Shown one piece after another: positions 26,310 to 35,463 of a DNA stretch of 64,000 nucleotides. A program made the translations under genes and the position numbers. Position 1 is the first letter of the stretch; each line of letters starts with the position of its first letter. The notes below the pieces were generated by a model that did no database searches, had not been told where the DNA came from, and saw nothing but the letters and a program-made list of their open reading frames with translations. Origin of the DNA: UBA8389 sp942493385 (GTDB taxonomy: Bacteria; Bacteroidota; Bacteroidia; Bacteroidales; UBA1402); assembly GCA_942493385.1 (NCBI GenBank), contig OW818699.1:2232001-2296000 (forward strand), in the 5' to 3' direction.

Positions 26310-27182
26310 TTAAACTTCTTTGCGGCCGACACAGGAAACAACCTTGTCGGTGGATACGAAATGACGGTTCAAACCAAGTTTATCGGCTGAAATGCCCATG
26401 CTCAGGCCCAAAGCCTGGGTGACGAACATTACCGGAATATCGGAACCTTGATCCATTTGTTTGTTGATCTCCTTGCGACGCAAGTCCAGATTCATCTGGC
26501 ACATCGGGCATGCCACCACGATGGTTTCGGCCCCGCGAGAAACCGCGTCCTCCACAATTTTGGCCGAAAGCTTGGCAACAATGTCCGTGCGTGAAACGGA
26601 AAGCCCTGCACCGCAGCATTCGGTCTTGAATGCCCAGTCAATGGGTTCTGCACCAGCTTTTTCCATCACCGCTTCCATTTCCATGGGGTCTTCCGGACGT
26701 TCCAAACGAGTCAAGTCCTTGGGTCTGGAAAGCAAGCAACCGTAGTAGCAAGCGGTCTTGTGATTCAGCTTGTTGACAATGTGTTGGTCGGCAACCGGAA
26801 AAATATGCTCTTGGAGGAATTCAAACACGGTGAGTATGCGGGCGCTGCCTTGAACAGGCATTTCCAGATAGTCCGAAATCTTGGTCTTCATCGCCTCGCT
26901 GGAAACCAATTCCTGCTGCGCCGTAGCCAATCGGCTGAAACAAGCGGCGCAAGGCACCAGAATCTGCTCCAAACCTTGTTTTTCAGCCAAAGCCAGCGTG
27001 CGGGCAGGCAATGCCACCGACAAATCGTGGTTCAGAGAGTGTGCCGCGGATGCACCGCAACAGTTCCAATCGTTGATTTCCTCCAACACGATGCCGCATT
27101 TCTCGGCCACGGCGAACAAGGATTCGCTGTATTCTCTACCCGAACCCTGCAGGGAACAGCCAGGGTAATAACCTACTCTCAT
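26310..27182 (-). CDS. hdrB: HdrB-type CCG-domain protein
   Basis: 290 residues. Two cysteine-rich CCG domains: YYPGCSLQGSGREYSES with NDWNCCGASAAHS and LVPCAACFSRLATA, then ACYYGCLLSRPK with KTECCGAGLSVSRTDI and VACPMCQMNLDLRR. In HdrB these hold the non-cubane [4Fe-4S] centres where the disulfide is cut. Start overlaps hdrC by four bases. The disulfide substrate in bacteria without coenzyme M is not known; DsrC is one proposal in sulfate reducers, and no dsrC is in this window. Confidence 0.92.
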   Translation of the reverse strand: MRVGYYPGCSLQGSGREYSESLFAVAEKCGIVLEEINDWNCCGASAAHSLNHDLSVALPARTLALAEKQGLEQILVPCAACFSRLATAQQELVSSEAMKTKISDYLEMPVQGSARILTVFEFLQEHIFPVADQHIVNKLNHKTACYYGCLLSRPKDLTRLERPEDPMEMEAVMEKAGAEPIDWAFKTECCGAGLSVSRTDIVAKLSAKIVEDAVSRGAETIVVACPMCQMNLDLRRKEINKQMDQGSDIPVMFVTQALGLSMGISADKLGLNRHFVSTDKVVSCVGRKEV

Positions 27183-27739
27183 CCCGTTATTTTTTTAAAC
27201 AGTTTCTTAATTTCCGAAGGGTTCTGCACATGATGCGGAATCAGACCAAGCTTACCCTTGAAAAGCATGGAAGGTGCGTTCTGCAAATCTTGAAACAAGT
27301 TCAGCGAGTGCAGTTTATAATCGATGGTGAGGCCCAATTCATTCAGCTTGCCGTTTCGTTCCACTTCCCCCAAAAAGGCCTTGTGAAATTTGAGTATGTT
27401 CTTTGCTTTCGGGTTCACCAAATTCCGTCGAATGGATTCCTGTCGGAGGAAGTCCATGACCTGAGGCAGTTTAACCTCCTGAGGGCAGCGTGAATAGCAG
27501 GTGTCGCAGGCCAGACACAGCCAAATGCTGGTTGATGCGAGTATTTCGTTTTCGTAGCCGGAGTATTCCGCTTGCAACATGCGCAGAATCTGATTGGGCA
27601 TCAGGTCCATCTCTTCGTTAAGGGGGCAACCGGCCGTGCATTTGCCACATTGGTAGCAGGATTGTATCTCAACGCCCACCGCGTGCTCCACCTGTTGTTT
27701 CAGGGATAAAGGCCCCGAATGTATTGCTGTGCTTTCCAT
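27179..27739 (-). CDS. hdrC: HdrC-type iron-sulfur protein
   Basis: 186 residues with two [4Fe-4S] motifs: CYQCGKCTAGCPLNEE near 32 and CLACDTCYSRCPQEV near 73, the standard HdrC pattern. First gene of the operon hdrCBA-flxDCBA. A -7 box and a palindrome precede it. Confidence 0.9.
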   Translation of the reverse strand: MESTAIHSGPLSLKQQVEHAVGVEIQSCYQCGKCTAGCPLNEEMDLMPNQILRMLQAEYSGYENEILASTSIWLCLACDTCYSRCPQEVKLPQVMDFLRQESIRRNLVNPKAKNILKFHKAFLGEVERNGKLNELGLTIDYKLHSLNLFQDLQNAPSMLFKGKLGLIPHHVQNPSEIKKLFKKITG

Positions 27740-27755
27740 ACTAAAAACGAATTTA

Positions 27756-27783
27756 CCGATTTATGAAATCGGATGCGAATATA
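27756..27783 (-). promoter_or_regulatory. Candidate hdr promoter with overlapping operator
   Basis: Minus-strand TATATTCG (27776-27783) is one base off the -7 consensus. The perfect palindrome CCGATTT-ATG-AAATCGG (27756-27772) begins where transcription should start and runs into the leader, the position of a repressor site. It does not match the Rex consensus. Regulator unknown. Confidence 0.4.
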
Positions 27784-27894
27784 GTGCTTTTTGACAAGTC
27801 CACTTAGCAAAATGAGCTTTTTTTAATGGGAAAAGTGATTTTTTTTGCGCATATTCCTTCCAAATGTGTAATTATGCTAAATAGGCCTACATGA

Positions 27895-27909
27895 ATGCAA
27901 ATATTGCAT
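27895..27909. promoter_or_regulatory. AT-rich dyad near the lrp end
   Basis: ATGCAA-ATA-TTGCAT, a perfect six-base inverted repeat in the 222-base gap between lrp and hdrC. It is about 112 bases upstream of the hdr -7 box. It may be a regulator site, perhaps for the Lrp protein next door, or chance; the gap otherwise holds a terminator and AT-rich DNA. Confidence 0.25.
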
Positions 27910-27929
27910 AAAAATTCGCAAACCCATAC

Positions 27930-27956
27930 AAAAAAACCGTCCCTAAAGACGGCTTT
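27930..27956 (-). terminator. Terminator after the lrp gene
   Basis: CCGTC-CCTAAA-GACGG flanked by AA and TT, with seven T on the minus strand after the stem. It ends the yhcH-glgB-lrp transcript; the plus-strand side also has four T, so it could work both ways. Confidence 0.8.
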
Positions 27957-27961
27957 TATAA

Positions 27962-28438
27962 TCAATCTTCTGACTCAAGATCCACCACAGGCACATGCCT
28001 GCGAAACGCCTCATTAAACGAAATCAACGTTTCCGTCCTCGACAATCCCAGCGGCTGCAGCTTCTCATGAATGATGCTCAGCAAATGCTTGTTGTTTTTC
28101 GCATAGATCTTGATGAACATGTCGTACTGACCTGTCGTGAAATGGCATTCCACCACTTCCGGAATTTTCAGCAATTCCGCCAAGACGTGTTTGAACTGAC
28201 CCGGATCTTTCAAAAAAATACCCAGGAAGGCACACGTTTGATATCCAATTTTGTTGGCATCGATAACGAATTCAGAACCCTTGATGATGCCTAGGTTGTG
28301 AAGTTTCTGAATGCGCTGATGAATGGCTGCGCCGGATACGTTGCATTCGCGAGCTACCTCCAGAAAAGGCACCCGTGCATCCTCAGCAATCATTTTCAGA
28401 ATTTTCTCATCCAGCTTGTCCAGTTGGTGATGTCCCAT
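27962..28438 (-). CDS. Lrp/AsnC-family regulator
   Basis: 158 residues. N-terminal helix-turn-helix (LDKLDEKILKMIAEDARVPFLEVARECNVSGAAIHQRIQ by segments) and a C-terminal RAM ligand/oligomer domain (ECHFTTGQYDMFIKIYAKN). Such proteins sense amino acids or feast/famine and often control metabolism. It lies 14 bases after glgB on the same strand, so it may be co-transcribed with the glycogen gene. Targets cannot be inferred here. Confidence 0.92.
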   Translation of the reverse strand: MGHHQLDKLDEKILKMIAEDARVPFLEVARECNVSGAAIHQRIQKLHNLGIIKGSEFVIDANKIGYQTCAFLGIFLKDPGQFKHVLAELLKIPEVVECHFTTGQYDMFIKIYAKNNKHLLSIIHEKLQPLGLSRTETLISFNEAFRRHVPVVDLESED

Positions 28439-28452
28439 GTTAACGAATCGAA

Positions 28453-30438
28453 TTAAGGTTGTTTCTTTTTAAATACTAGTGACGTACGCGAAGGAATGTA
28501 CAATTTCAGCCATTCCAGATCGGTATTTTTTTCCAAACCCTTTTGGGTGAGGTGTTCCATTTTCTCATTAATGTGCCCGTACCCGCCAAATTTCACATTG
28601 TCCGAATTCAGCACAATCTGATAACTGCCTTTTTCCACCAACATCCCGTAACCGGTATACGATTTATAAGGATGCAAGTTGGTTATAAACAGCAAGTCGC
28701 CACGCTGGTAAGCCAACACCTGATCGTCGTTGTTGATGCACCGTTCTATGGGACGTTCCTGCATTTGTTTCTTGTTTTTTGAAATCAGCTTCATCAGCTC
28801 CTGGTCAAACAGCCCCAAATATTGATATTTCAGGTGCGGATTATCGGCCAAACTCCACTGACGACGGGCATATTTATGCGACCAGCCATTTCCTTCCCGG
28901 GGGAAATCAATCCATTCAGGGTGGCCGAACTCATTACCCATGAAATTCAAATAACCACCATTGATGGTGCTGGCTGTCAAAAAGCGGATGACTTTGTGCA
29001 ATGCCATGCCCCGTTCCACGGTGGCTTTGGGATCCTCCTTCATCATGTGCCAATACATATCGGCATCAATAAGCCGGAATACCAGTGTTTTGTCGCCTAC
29101 CAAAGCTTGGTCGTGACTTTCGGCATAACTTATGGTTTTTTCGTCTTCGCGACGGTTAGTCAATTCCCACCAGATCGTAGCGGGCTTCCAGTTTTCGTCC
29201 TTCGACTCCTTGATCAGTTTGATCCAGAAATCGGGAACGCCCATGGCCAACCGATAGTCGAACCCGACACCACCATTCTTGAACGGTACGGCCAAACCTG
29301 GCATCCCGCTCACGTCCTCAGCAATCGTCACCGCTTTCGGATTGATCTCGTGAATCAGCTTGTTTGCAAGCGTCAGGTAGCAAATGGCATCTCCGTTTGA
29401 ATTGGGGCTGTAATAGCCGTCGTAATGACCGAATGAATCGCCGATGCCGTGGCTCTTGTACAGCATGGAAGTGACGCCGTCAAATCGGAAACCGTCAAAC
29501 TGAAATTCCTTGATCCAGTACTGGCAATTGGAAAGCAGAAAATGAACGACTTCGTTCTTATTGTAGTTGAAACACAGCGAATCCCAGGCAGGATGCTCGC
29601 CGTCAAAATAGAGGTCGCGGGTTCCGTCCAGTTCACCCAAGCCTTCGATGGTATTTTTTACGGCATGGGAGTGAACCAAATCCATGATTACCGTCAAACC
29701 CAGCGAATGCGCTTCGTCAATAAGTTCCTTCAGCTCTTCAGGCGTACCAAAACGAGAGGAGGGAGCAAAAAATCCAGATACGTGATAGCCGAAGGAACCG
29801 TAATACGGATGTTCCTGGATGGCCATGATTTGCAGCGCATTGTAACCAGCCTTGACCACTTTGGGCAATATATTCCGGCGGAATTCGTCGTAGGTGCCCA
29901 CGCGCTCTTCTTCAACCCCCATGCCGATGTGGCATTCGTAGATCAAAATCGGCCCTGTTTTCGGTTTGAAACCGGTATTCTTAAACACGTAAGGTTTTGG
30001 ATCCCAAACCTGTGCGCTGAAAAGTTTAGTAGCATGATCTTGAACGACCCGGTTTGCCCATGCTGGAATGCGTTCACCGGATCCACCCATCCATTCCACC
30101 ACCATTTTGTACAATTGGCCGTGTTTCAACGTTTCAGCCGGAATAAGTATTTCCCAGATACCGTTGTCCAACCTTTCGAGCCAGAAACCATCTTGTTTGC
30201 TCCAACCGTTGAAATCACCAATCAAGCAGATCGCCGTGGCGTTGGGTGCCCATTCCCGAAAACTCCATCCAGTGGATGTTTTCTGAAGGCCAAAATAATG
30301 GTAGCCGTTGGCGAACTCGGACAAAGGCGCACCCCCGGTCAATTTCGCTTCCCGTTCAACAGCATAGCTGAAGCGACCATTGATGGCCTCGCTGTAGGGT
30401 TCCAGCCAAGGATCGTCCTTGATGAGTTGGAGGGTCAT
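28453..30438 (-). CDS. glgB: 1,4-alpha-glucan branching enzyme (eukaryote-like GH13)
   Basis: 661 residues. N-terminal CBM48 (FREWAPNATAICLIGDFNGW), GH13 barrel with MDLVHSHAVKN, nucleophile region DGFRFDGVTSMLY, acid region TIAEDVSGMPG and YAESHDQALVGDKT, then a C-terminal beta domain. The arrangement resembles the eukaryotic-type branching enzyme found in Bacteroidota. It makes alpha-1,6 branches in glycogen. Encoded between yhcH and lrp, gaps of 12-14 bases. Confidence 0.95.
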   Translation of the reverse strand: MTLQLIKDDPWLEPYSEAINGRFSYAVEREAKLTGGAPLSEFANGYHYFGLQKTSTGWSFREWAPNATAICLIGDFNGWSKQDGFWLERLDNGIWEILIPAETLKHGQLYKMVVEWMGGSGERIPAWANRVVQDHATKLFSAQVWDPKPYVFKNTGFKPKTGPILIYECHIGMGVEEERVGTYDEFRRNILPKVVKAGYNALQIMAIQEHPYYGSFGYHVSGFFAPSSRFGTPEELKELIDEAHSLGLTVIMDLVHSHAVKNTIEGLGELDGTRDLYFDGEHPAWDSLCFNYNKNEVVHFLLSNCQYWIKEFQFDGFRFDGVTSMLYKSHGIGDSFGHYDGYYSPNSNGDAICYLTLANKLIHEINPKAVTIAEDVSGMPGLAVPFKNGGVGFDYRLAMGVPDFWIKLIKESKDENWKPATIWWELTNRREDEKTISYAESHDQALVGDKTLVFRLIDADMYWHMMKEDPKATVERGMALHKVIRFLTASTINGGYLNFMGNEFGHPEWIDFPREGNGWSHKYARRQWSLADNPHLKYQYLGLFDQELMKLISKNKKQMQERPIERCINNDDQVLAYQRGDLLFITNLHPYKSYTGYGMLVEKGSYQIVLNSDNVKFGGYGHINEKMEHLTQKGLEKNTDLEWLKLYIPSRTSLVFKKKQP

Positions 30439-30450
30439 ACGATTTTAGAT

Positions 30451-30897
30451 TTAGACCAAAACCTTAAAGACTGCTTTCTTGATGGGACCGTTTCCAATAC
30501 CGGGAGCATGACCGTCTTCGGGAAAGAAGATCGCGAATTCACCAGGATGCACCGTAACGAGCGTGCTCGGTTTAGTGGTGAAAAATTGCAGGTCTTTTTC
30601 CGTATTGTAGGGATCGATGGCGTCCGTGCAATGTTCGATGGCAGCCCAGCCCATGGTTTCCACACCAGAAATCACCACTTGAATGTCGATGTATTTGACA
30701 TGTGACTCCATTTTAGCGGCTTCAACCATCTTTCCATCAATTTCCATGACAGAAACAAACAATTTGTCACCATCTATGATGGTCTTTCCAATTTCCATTT
30801 TTGACAGGTCGTTTTTCTGAACGAAATCGAAAGCCTGTTTGAAAAGTGGGTTGAGCTTCAGTACGGAAGCAGCGTTTTTGAGTGAATCGAGGATCAT
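30451..30897 (-). CDS. YhcH/YjgK/YiaL family protein
   Basis: 148 residues, a cupin-like fold: DIQVVISGVETMGWA, FTTKPSTLVTVHPGEFAIFFPEDGHAPG and the C-terminal KAVFKVLV. The family includes the YiaL/YhcH proteins tied to sugar-acid and sialic-acid use; function is likely sugar mutarotation or sensing but unproven. First gene of the yhcH-glgB-lrp run. Confidence 0.9.
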   Translation of the reverse strand: MILDSLKNAASVLKLNPLFKQAFDFVQKNDLSKMEIGKTIIDGDKLFVSVMEIDGKMVEAAKMESHVKYIDIQVVISGVETMGWAAIEHCTDAIDPYNTEKDLQFFTTKPSTLVTVHPGEFAIFFPEDGHAPGIGNGPIKKAVFKVLV

Positions 30898-30975
30898 CTT
30901 CAGGATGTTTTGAATTGTTACTTATTAAGGCGAAAAATAGTGCAATAGTAACTTTTTTCGACCTTGTCCAGTATA

Positions 30976-30983
30976 CAAATATA
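30976..30983 (-). promoter_or_regulatory. Candidate -7 box for yhcH-glgB-lrp
   Basis: Minus-strand TATATTTG, full match to TAnnTTTG; a TTTG lies 22 bases upstream, slightly wider than usual. It is divergent from the antiporter promoter. Confidence 0.45.
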
Positions 30984-30991
30984 GATTATAA

Positions 30992-31023
30992 TTGGGAATA
31001 AAACTCAAAAAGTCGTAAGTTTG
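30992..31023 (+). promoter_or_regulatory. Candidate promoter of the CPA2 antiporter
   Basis: TAAGTTTG (31016-31023) matches the -7 consensus; TTGG at 30992 lies 20 bases upstream as a weak -33. It is 27 bases before the antiporter start. Confidence 0.5.
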
Positions 31024-31050
31024 TAAGAACTGTAACCCATTTTTTTTAGT

Positions 31051-33390
31051 ATGCCCCATCTTCCTTCCTTAATATTCGATTTGGCCCTCATTCTTGTTTC
31101 GGCAGGCATCATGACCTTGCTGTTCAAAGCACTCAAACAGCCGTTGGTATTGGGTTACATTGTGGCTGGCATTCTTGCAGGACCGCATCTTAAATTACTT
31201 CCTGTTCACATCACCGACACGGCCAACGTTCAAACCTGGGCCGACATCGGTGTTATCTTCCTACTTTTCGCCTTGGGGCTCGAATTCAGTTTTAAAAAAC
31301 TGCTGACCGTAGGCAAAACAGCCTTGGTCACCGCTTCCGTCGCCGTAGGTGGAATGATGCTTTCCGGCTTTCTGGTCGGTCACTTTCTGGGTTGGACCAA
31401 CATCAATTGCCTGTTTCTGGGCAGCATGCTGGCCATTTCCTCCACCACCATCATCATCAAAGCCTTCAACGACTTGGGAATGACAGACCGGCCCTGTGCC
31501 CCTCAGGTTTTTGGCGTCCTAATCGTACAAGACTTGGTGGCCGTCATCCTGATGGTGATGCTTTCCACCATTTCCGTCAGTAAAGTATTCGATGGAGGCG
31601 AAATGTTGGTGAGCATCTCCAGGTTGGTCTTTTTTCTGGCCCTCTGGTTCATCTTCGGCATCTTCCTGATACCCACCTTATTAAAGAAATCGCGCAAGCT
31701 CATGAACGAGGAAACCCTGCTCATCGTTTCTCTCGGTTTGTGCTTGGTCATGGTGGTCGTGGCTGTCAAATCCGGTTTCTCAGCAGCTTTGGGTGCCTTT
31801 ATCATGGGTTCGGTATTGGCTGAAACCAGCGATGTGAAACGCATCGAAAAGCTGATGGAACCGCTCAAAAACCTTTTTGGAGCCATCTTCTTTGTTTCTG
31901 TCGGCATGATGGTCCAACCCGATATCCTGATTCAATATGCAGGCCCTATCGGTATTTTAGTATTGACCGTGATTCTGGGGCAAGTAATCTTCTCCACCAC
32001 CGGCTTCCTACTTTCAGGACAAAGCCTGCAGATGGCCATGCAGTCCGGGTTCAGCCTGGCACAAATCGGCGAATTCGCATTCATCATCGCTGCCCTCGGT
32101 TTGAGCCTCGGCGTTACGGACTCCTATCTTTATCCCGTGGTCATCGCTGTTTCCGTCATCACCACGTTCACCACACCGTATATGATCAAAGTGGCGCAAC
32201 CAGCCTATCAATTCCTGCATCGCCACCTGCCCCAAAAATGGGTCTACCGCCTCAGTCAACCTCGGGGAATTAAAGACCGCAGCACCAGCCAAAAAGCTTG
32301 GGGCTATTTTCTCAAGAACTTTCTGGCCTATACCGTTATCCTTTCGACGGTTCTGGTTGCCATTTTGCTATTGTCCCTGTTGTATTTGCATCCTTTCCTG
32401 CTGAAACATCTGTCCGACGGACTTGCTTCCATGTTGTCCTTCCTCATCACTCTGACCTCCATGGCACCCTTCTTGCGTGCCATGATGTACACCAACGGCA
32501 ATTCCTCCAGCACCATGGTCAACCTTTCCATGGAAAAGGTCTCCAACCAACGCATCCTTTTGATGCTTTCCGGATTTCGGATTTTCACCGTTTTCGTGAC
32601 ATTGCTGTTTGTAACCAACGCCTACTTCCACATACCTTGGATGGTAAACATCGCCTCGACCATCGTCATTCTCATTCTCATCATCCGCTCCAAATGGCTG
32701 CTACGCCATTTCTGGCGACTGGAGTCCCGCTTCCTCATCAACCTGAACGAACGCCAAATGGAGAAGAATCTTCTCAAAATCGAAGCGAATCAAGGTGTGA
32801 TGCATCTCAGCGACATGCACAACAACCACTGGCTTGATTACAAGCTTTTTACTTGCGCCCTACGTTTGAGATCGGGTAGTCCCTTCGTCGGGCAACGCAT
32901 CCGCGACCTCAGCATCCGCGCATTTTACAACGTCATGGTGATTCGTGTGAGAACCAAAGATTGGAAGTACATCAATATACCCGATGGTGATTATGTGTTG
33001 CAACCAGGTGATACCCTGCGTCTGGCCGGAAAGCGCAGCTCGCTTCGCAAATTGCAGGAGGACGAATTGTTGACGCTCGAATTCGTGGACCATTCCTTCA
33101 TGACCTTGCATGGATTTTCCAGGCTTGAATTCAACCGGAAAGAACAAAAGGAACGAATCCTCTGCGCTGGCATCCCATTGACCGAAAAATCCCCGCTAAG
33201 CGGACTGAACCTCATCGAGTCAAAGCTTGGTTCCAAGGCAAAATGCTTGATTGTCGGCCTTGAACGGGACGGCAAACAAATCGTGAACCCGGAAGCCAGG
33301 TTGGTTTTGGAAGTCGGTGATGTGGTATGGGTGGTAGGAGAGGAAAAGCCTGTTTCAAGGCTTATCGAAAGCAACGTCTACAGCATTTAA
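31051..33390 (+). CDS. CPA2 cation/proton antiporter with RCK_C domains
   Basis: 779 residues. N-terminal Na+/H+-exchanger domain with about twelve membrane segments (residues 1-385; LVLGYIVAGILAGPHL, FALGLEFSFKKL, SSTTIIIKAFNDLG, ALGAFIMGSVLAETSD). A second membrane section (about 420-565, four segments) follows, then two TrkA-C/RCK_C units (about 610-685 and 700-779, with LQPGDTLRLAGKR and LEVGDVVWVVGEE). KefB/KefC proteins have a Rossmann TrkA-N domain after the channel; none is seen here. The role is probably K+ or Na+ exchange for pH or osmotic control. Confidence 0.9.
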   Translation: MPHLPSLIFDLALILVSAGIMTLLFKALKQPLVLGYIVAGILAGPHLKLLPVHITDTANVQTWADIGVIFLLFALGLEFSFKKLLTVGKTALVTASVAVGGMMLSGFLVGHFLGWTNINCLFLGSMLAISSTTIIIKAFNDLGMTDRPCAPQVFGVLIVQDLVAVILMVMLSTISVSKVFDGGEMLVSISRLVFFLALWFIFGIFLIPTLLKKSRKLMNEETLLIVSLGLCLVMVVVAVKSGFSAALGAFIMGSVLAETSDVKRIEKLMEPLKNLFGAIFFVSVGMMVQPDILIQYAGPIGILVLTVILGQVIFSTTGFLLSGQSLQMAMQSGFSLAQIGEFAFIIAALGLSLGVTDSYLYPVVIAVSVITTFTTPYMIKVAQPAYQFLHRHLPQKWVYRLSQPRGIKDRSTSQKAWGYFLKNFLAYTVILSTVLVAILLLSLLYLHPFLLKHLSDGLASMLSFLITLTSMAPFLRAMMYTNGNSSSTMVNLSMEKVSNQRILLMLSGFRIFTVFVTLLFVTNAYFHIPWMVNIASTIVILILIIRSKWLLRHFWRLESRFLINLNERQMEKNLLKIEANQGVMHLSDMHNNHWLDYKLFTCALRLRSGSPFVGQRIRDLSIRAFYNVMVIRVRTKDWKYINIPDGDYVLQPGDTLRLAGKRSSLRKLQEDELLTLEFVDHSFMTLHGFSRLEFNRKEQKERILCAGIPLTEKSPLSGLNLIESKLGSKAKCLIVGLERDGKQIVNPEARLVLEVGDVVWVVGEEKPVSRLIESNVYSI

Positions 33391-33819
33391 TTATTGAACC
33401 GTAAAGTTCAGACCGGTCAATTGTTCCAGTTTGTACTTAAAGTCAATGCCCAAATCGGTGGTAAAGACATTCGGGCTGTGGATGATGATGTTTTCAGAAA
33501 CGTAGGAAGCCATTTGAAGAAGAATGAGGGCGTTTTCTTTCAGATTGTCCGCATTGAGGATCATGTTGCTGAATACAATCGATCCAGGTTCGGTCGAAAC
33601 AAAAAGGTGTAAATTGGTAATTGACTTACCGTCCAAAGCCGTAGCAATTTGATTTGCCGGATTCACCTGATTGTCTTGAACCATGTAAGTTTGTTGGCTG
33701 TAATAACGTGCTTTTGCCTGTTTGACGTTCAGATACGTATCGTCAATGACGGCAAAGTTCTGACTAAAAATCCCTGTGCATACAAGCAGCAATACAATCA
33801 AAAAAGATAGCTTTTTCAT
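33391..33819 (-). CDS. Small exported protein of unknown function
   Basis: 142 residues from ATG 33819 (MKKLSFLIVLLLVCTGIFSQ, signal peptide). The mature part has FVSTEPGSIVFSNMILNADNL and IHSPNVFTTDLGIDF, which vaguely recalls DUF4347-like sequences, but I do not assign a family. Its stop codon abuts the end of the antiporter gene (33390), so the two genes converge with no spacer. Probably periplasmic. Confidence 0.7.
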   Translation of the reverse strand: MKKLSFLIVLLLVCTGIFSQNFAVIDDTYLNVKQAKARYYSQQTYMVQDNQVNPANQIATALDGKSITNLHLFVSTEPGSIVFSNMILNADNLKENALILLQMASYVSENIIIHSPNVFTTDLGIDFKYKLEQLTGLNFTVQ

Positions 33820-33945
33820 AATCCTGCGTTGTTTGTTTAATAGCCTTTGAATCTGTAATTCCTGTATTACAAAGTAAGCTAACCAACTAAGGATCACATG
33901 TAAGGGAACGCCTACACTTCAAGTAGGGGGATGGCAGAAAAAGAA

Positions 33946-33971
33946 GAGCCCATATCCGAAGATACAGGCTC
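33946..33971 (-). terminator. Terminator of the exuT operon
   Basis: Minus-strand stem GAGCC-TGTATC / GATATG-GGCTC closed by a TTCG tetraloop and followed by TTCTTTTT. It is 30 bases after the exuT stop and is a strong terminator. Confidence 0.85.
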
Positions 33972-34000
33972 TAAAAGGGGAAAATCCTACGAACTTTCTA

Positions 34001-35389
34001 CTACAAATCCGTAATGGGTTTATGCTGTGGAACCAGCCATTTCATGATGGCCCATGCAATCAAGTAGGCAAAAGCACACAAGGAGAACATGATTCCATAG
34101 GCTTCTGTATTGCTAAGCGTTGCACTTCCATCGAGCGCACCAGCCAGCTTCTGAACCAAAACGCCACCCAATCCGCCTGCTGCAGCTCCAATGCCGGTAA
34201 CAGTACCGACGGCTTTTTTCGGGAACATGTCCGAAACCGTGGTGAACAGATTGGCAGACCATGCTTGGTGTGCGGCACCTCCAACGCAAATCACAGCGAT
34301 GGCGGCAACGATGCCATAATTTCCGGCAAACCATTGCGTGGTGAGCAACAAAACGGGAGCACAGGCAATGATCAACATCGCCGTCATACGAGCTTTGTAG
34401 GTCGCCCAGCCTTTGTTGATGAAACTCATTGGGATGGAACCGCCATAAACGGATCCGATAATGGCTACACCAAATACGACAAAGTTGGAGAACATGACGT
34501 ATTCAGCCGTCGTTTCCTTATCCAAGCCAACGCAAAACTGTTGTTTCACATAGGTAGGCAACCAGAAAAGCAGGAACCACCAGATTCCGTCCGTCAGGAA
34601 CTTACCGGCCACGAACGCCCATGTTTGCTTGTAGGTCAACATCTTGAACCAGGGCACTTTGGCAGCTTTTCCTGTTTCAGGATCGATGTCTGCAGTTGAA
34701 ACTTCGATTGGATCACTGTGAATGTGATCGAATTCAGCTTGTTTGATAATGCCTCTTTCCAAGGCTCTTTTCGGAGTCATGTACGAAATGCCCCAGAAAA
34801 TTAACCAAATGAAACCTACTAGACCTGTAATCAGGAAAGCCATCTGCCAACCATGGAAGATGCCGAGGAAAAGTGAATCATCCGACCACCACAACAAAAA
34901 CAGTGGAACGATAATGGCACAAATCATAGCGCCCATGTTGGAACCGGAGTTAAAGATACCTACCGCCAAGGCACGTTCTTTTTTAGGAAACCATTCGGCA
35001 ATGGTTTTGTTGGATGCAGGAAAGTTACCGGCTTCACCCATACCGAAAATGCTACGGGCAAAAATGTGTGCGGTAAGGCCCTTACCCATGAAAGCACTCA
35101 GCATTCCGGACAACGACCACAAGATCAGGGAACCTGCCAAACCGATTTTGGTACCCACCTTGTCGATGATCCATCCAGCTACCAGGGTGAATCCGGCATA
35201 AAACAAGGTAAAGGCGGAAGTCAGGTTGGCATACATTTCCGATGTCCAGCCAAAGCCTTCTTCCGAGCAAAAATAGTCTTTCAGGAACCCGATGACATTT
35301 CGGTCCATGTAGTTCACCGTGGTGGCAAACAACAACAGACTTACAATAGTCCAACGGTAATTCCCAATTTTTTGAGGTGCATTACTCAT
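34001..35389 (-). CDS. exuT: MFS hexuronate transporter (ExuT-like)
   Basis: 462 residues, twelve membrane segments, anion:cation symporter type: TTVNYMDRNVIGFL, GWIIDKVGTKIG, SIFGMGEAGNFPASNKTIAEWFPKKERALAVGIFNSG by segments. The long middle loop carries MLTYKQTWAFVAGKFLTDGIWWFLLFWLP. ExuT relatives import galacturonate and glucuronate, and the gene closes a uronate catabolic operon. Substrate is supported by neighbours and not by sequence alone. Confidence 0.9.
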   Translation of the reverse strand: MSNAPQKIGNYRWTIVSLLLFATTVNYMDRNVIGFLKDYFCSEEGFGWTSEMYANLTSAFTLFYAGFTLVAGWIIDKVGTKIGLAGSLILWSLSGMLSAFMGKGLTAHIFARSIFGMGEAGNFPASNKTIAEWFPKKERALAVGIFNSGSNMGAMICAIIVPLFLLWWSDDSLFLGIFHGWQMAFLITGLVGFIWLIFWGISYMTPKRALERGIIKQAEFDHIHSDPIEVSTADIDPETGKAAKVPWFKMLTYKQTWAFVAGKFLTDGIWWFLLFWLPTYVKQQFCVGLDKETTAEYVMFSNFVVFGVAIIGSVYGGSIPMSFINKGWATYKARMTAMLIIACAPVLLLTTQWFAGNYGIVAAIAVICVGGAAHQAWSANLFTTVSDMFPKKAVGTVTGIGAAAGGLGGVLVQKLAGALDGSATLSNTEAYGIMFSLCAFAYLIAWAIMKWLVPQHKPITDL

Positions 35390-35463
35390 AATAGTTTATT
35401 TAAGGTTTGTTTGAAACCGGTTCAAACTCCAACGAATTTGAACCGGTGTAAAAATGATTATTT

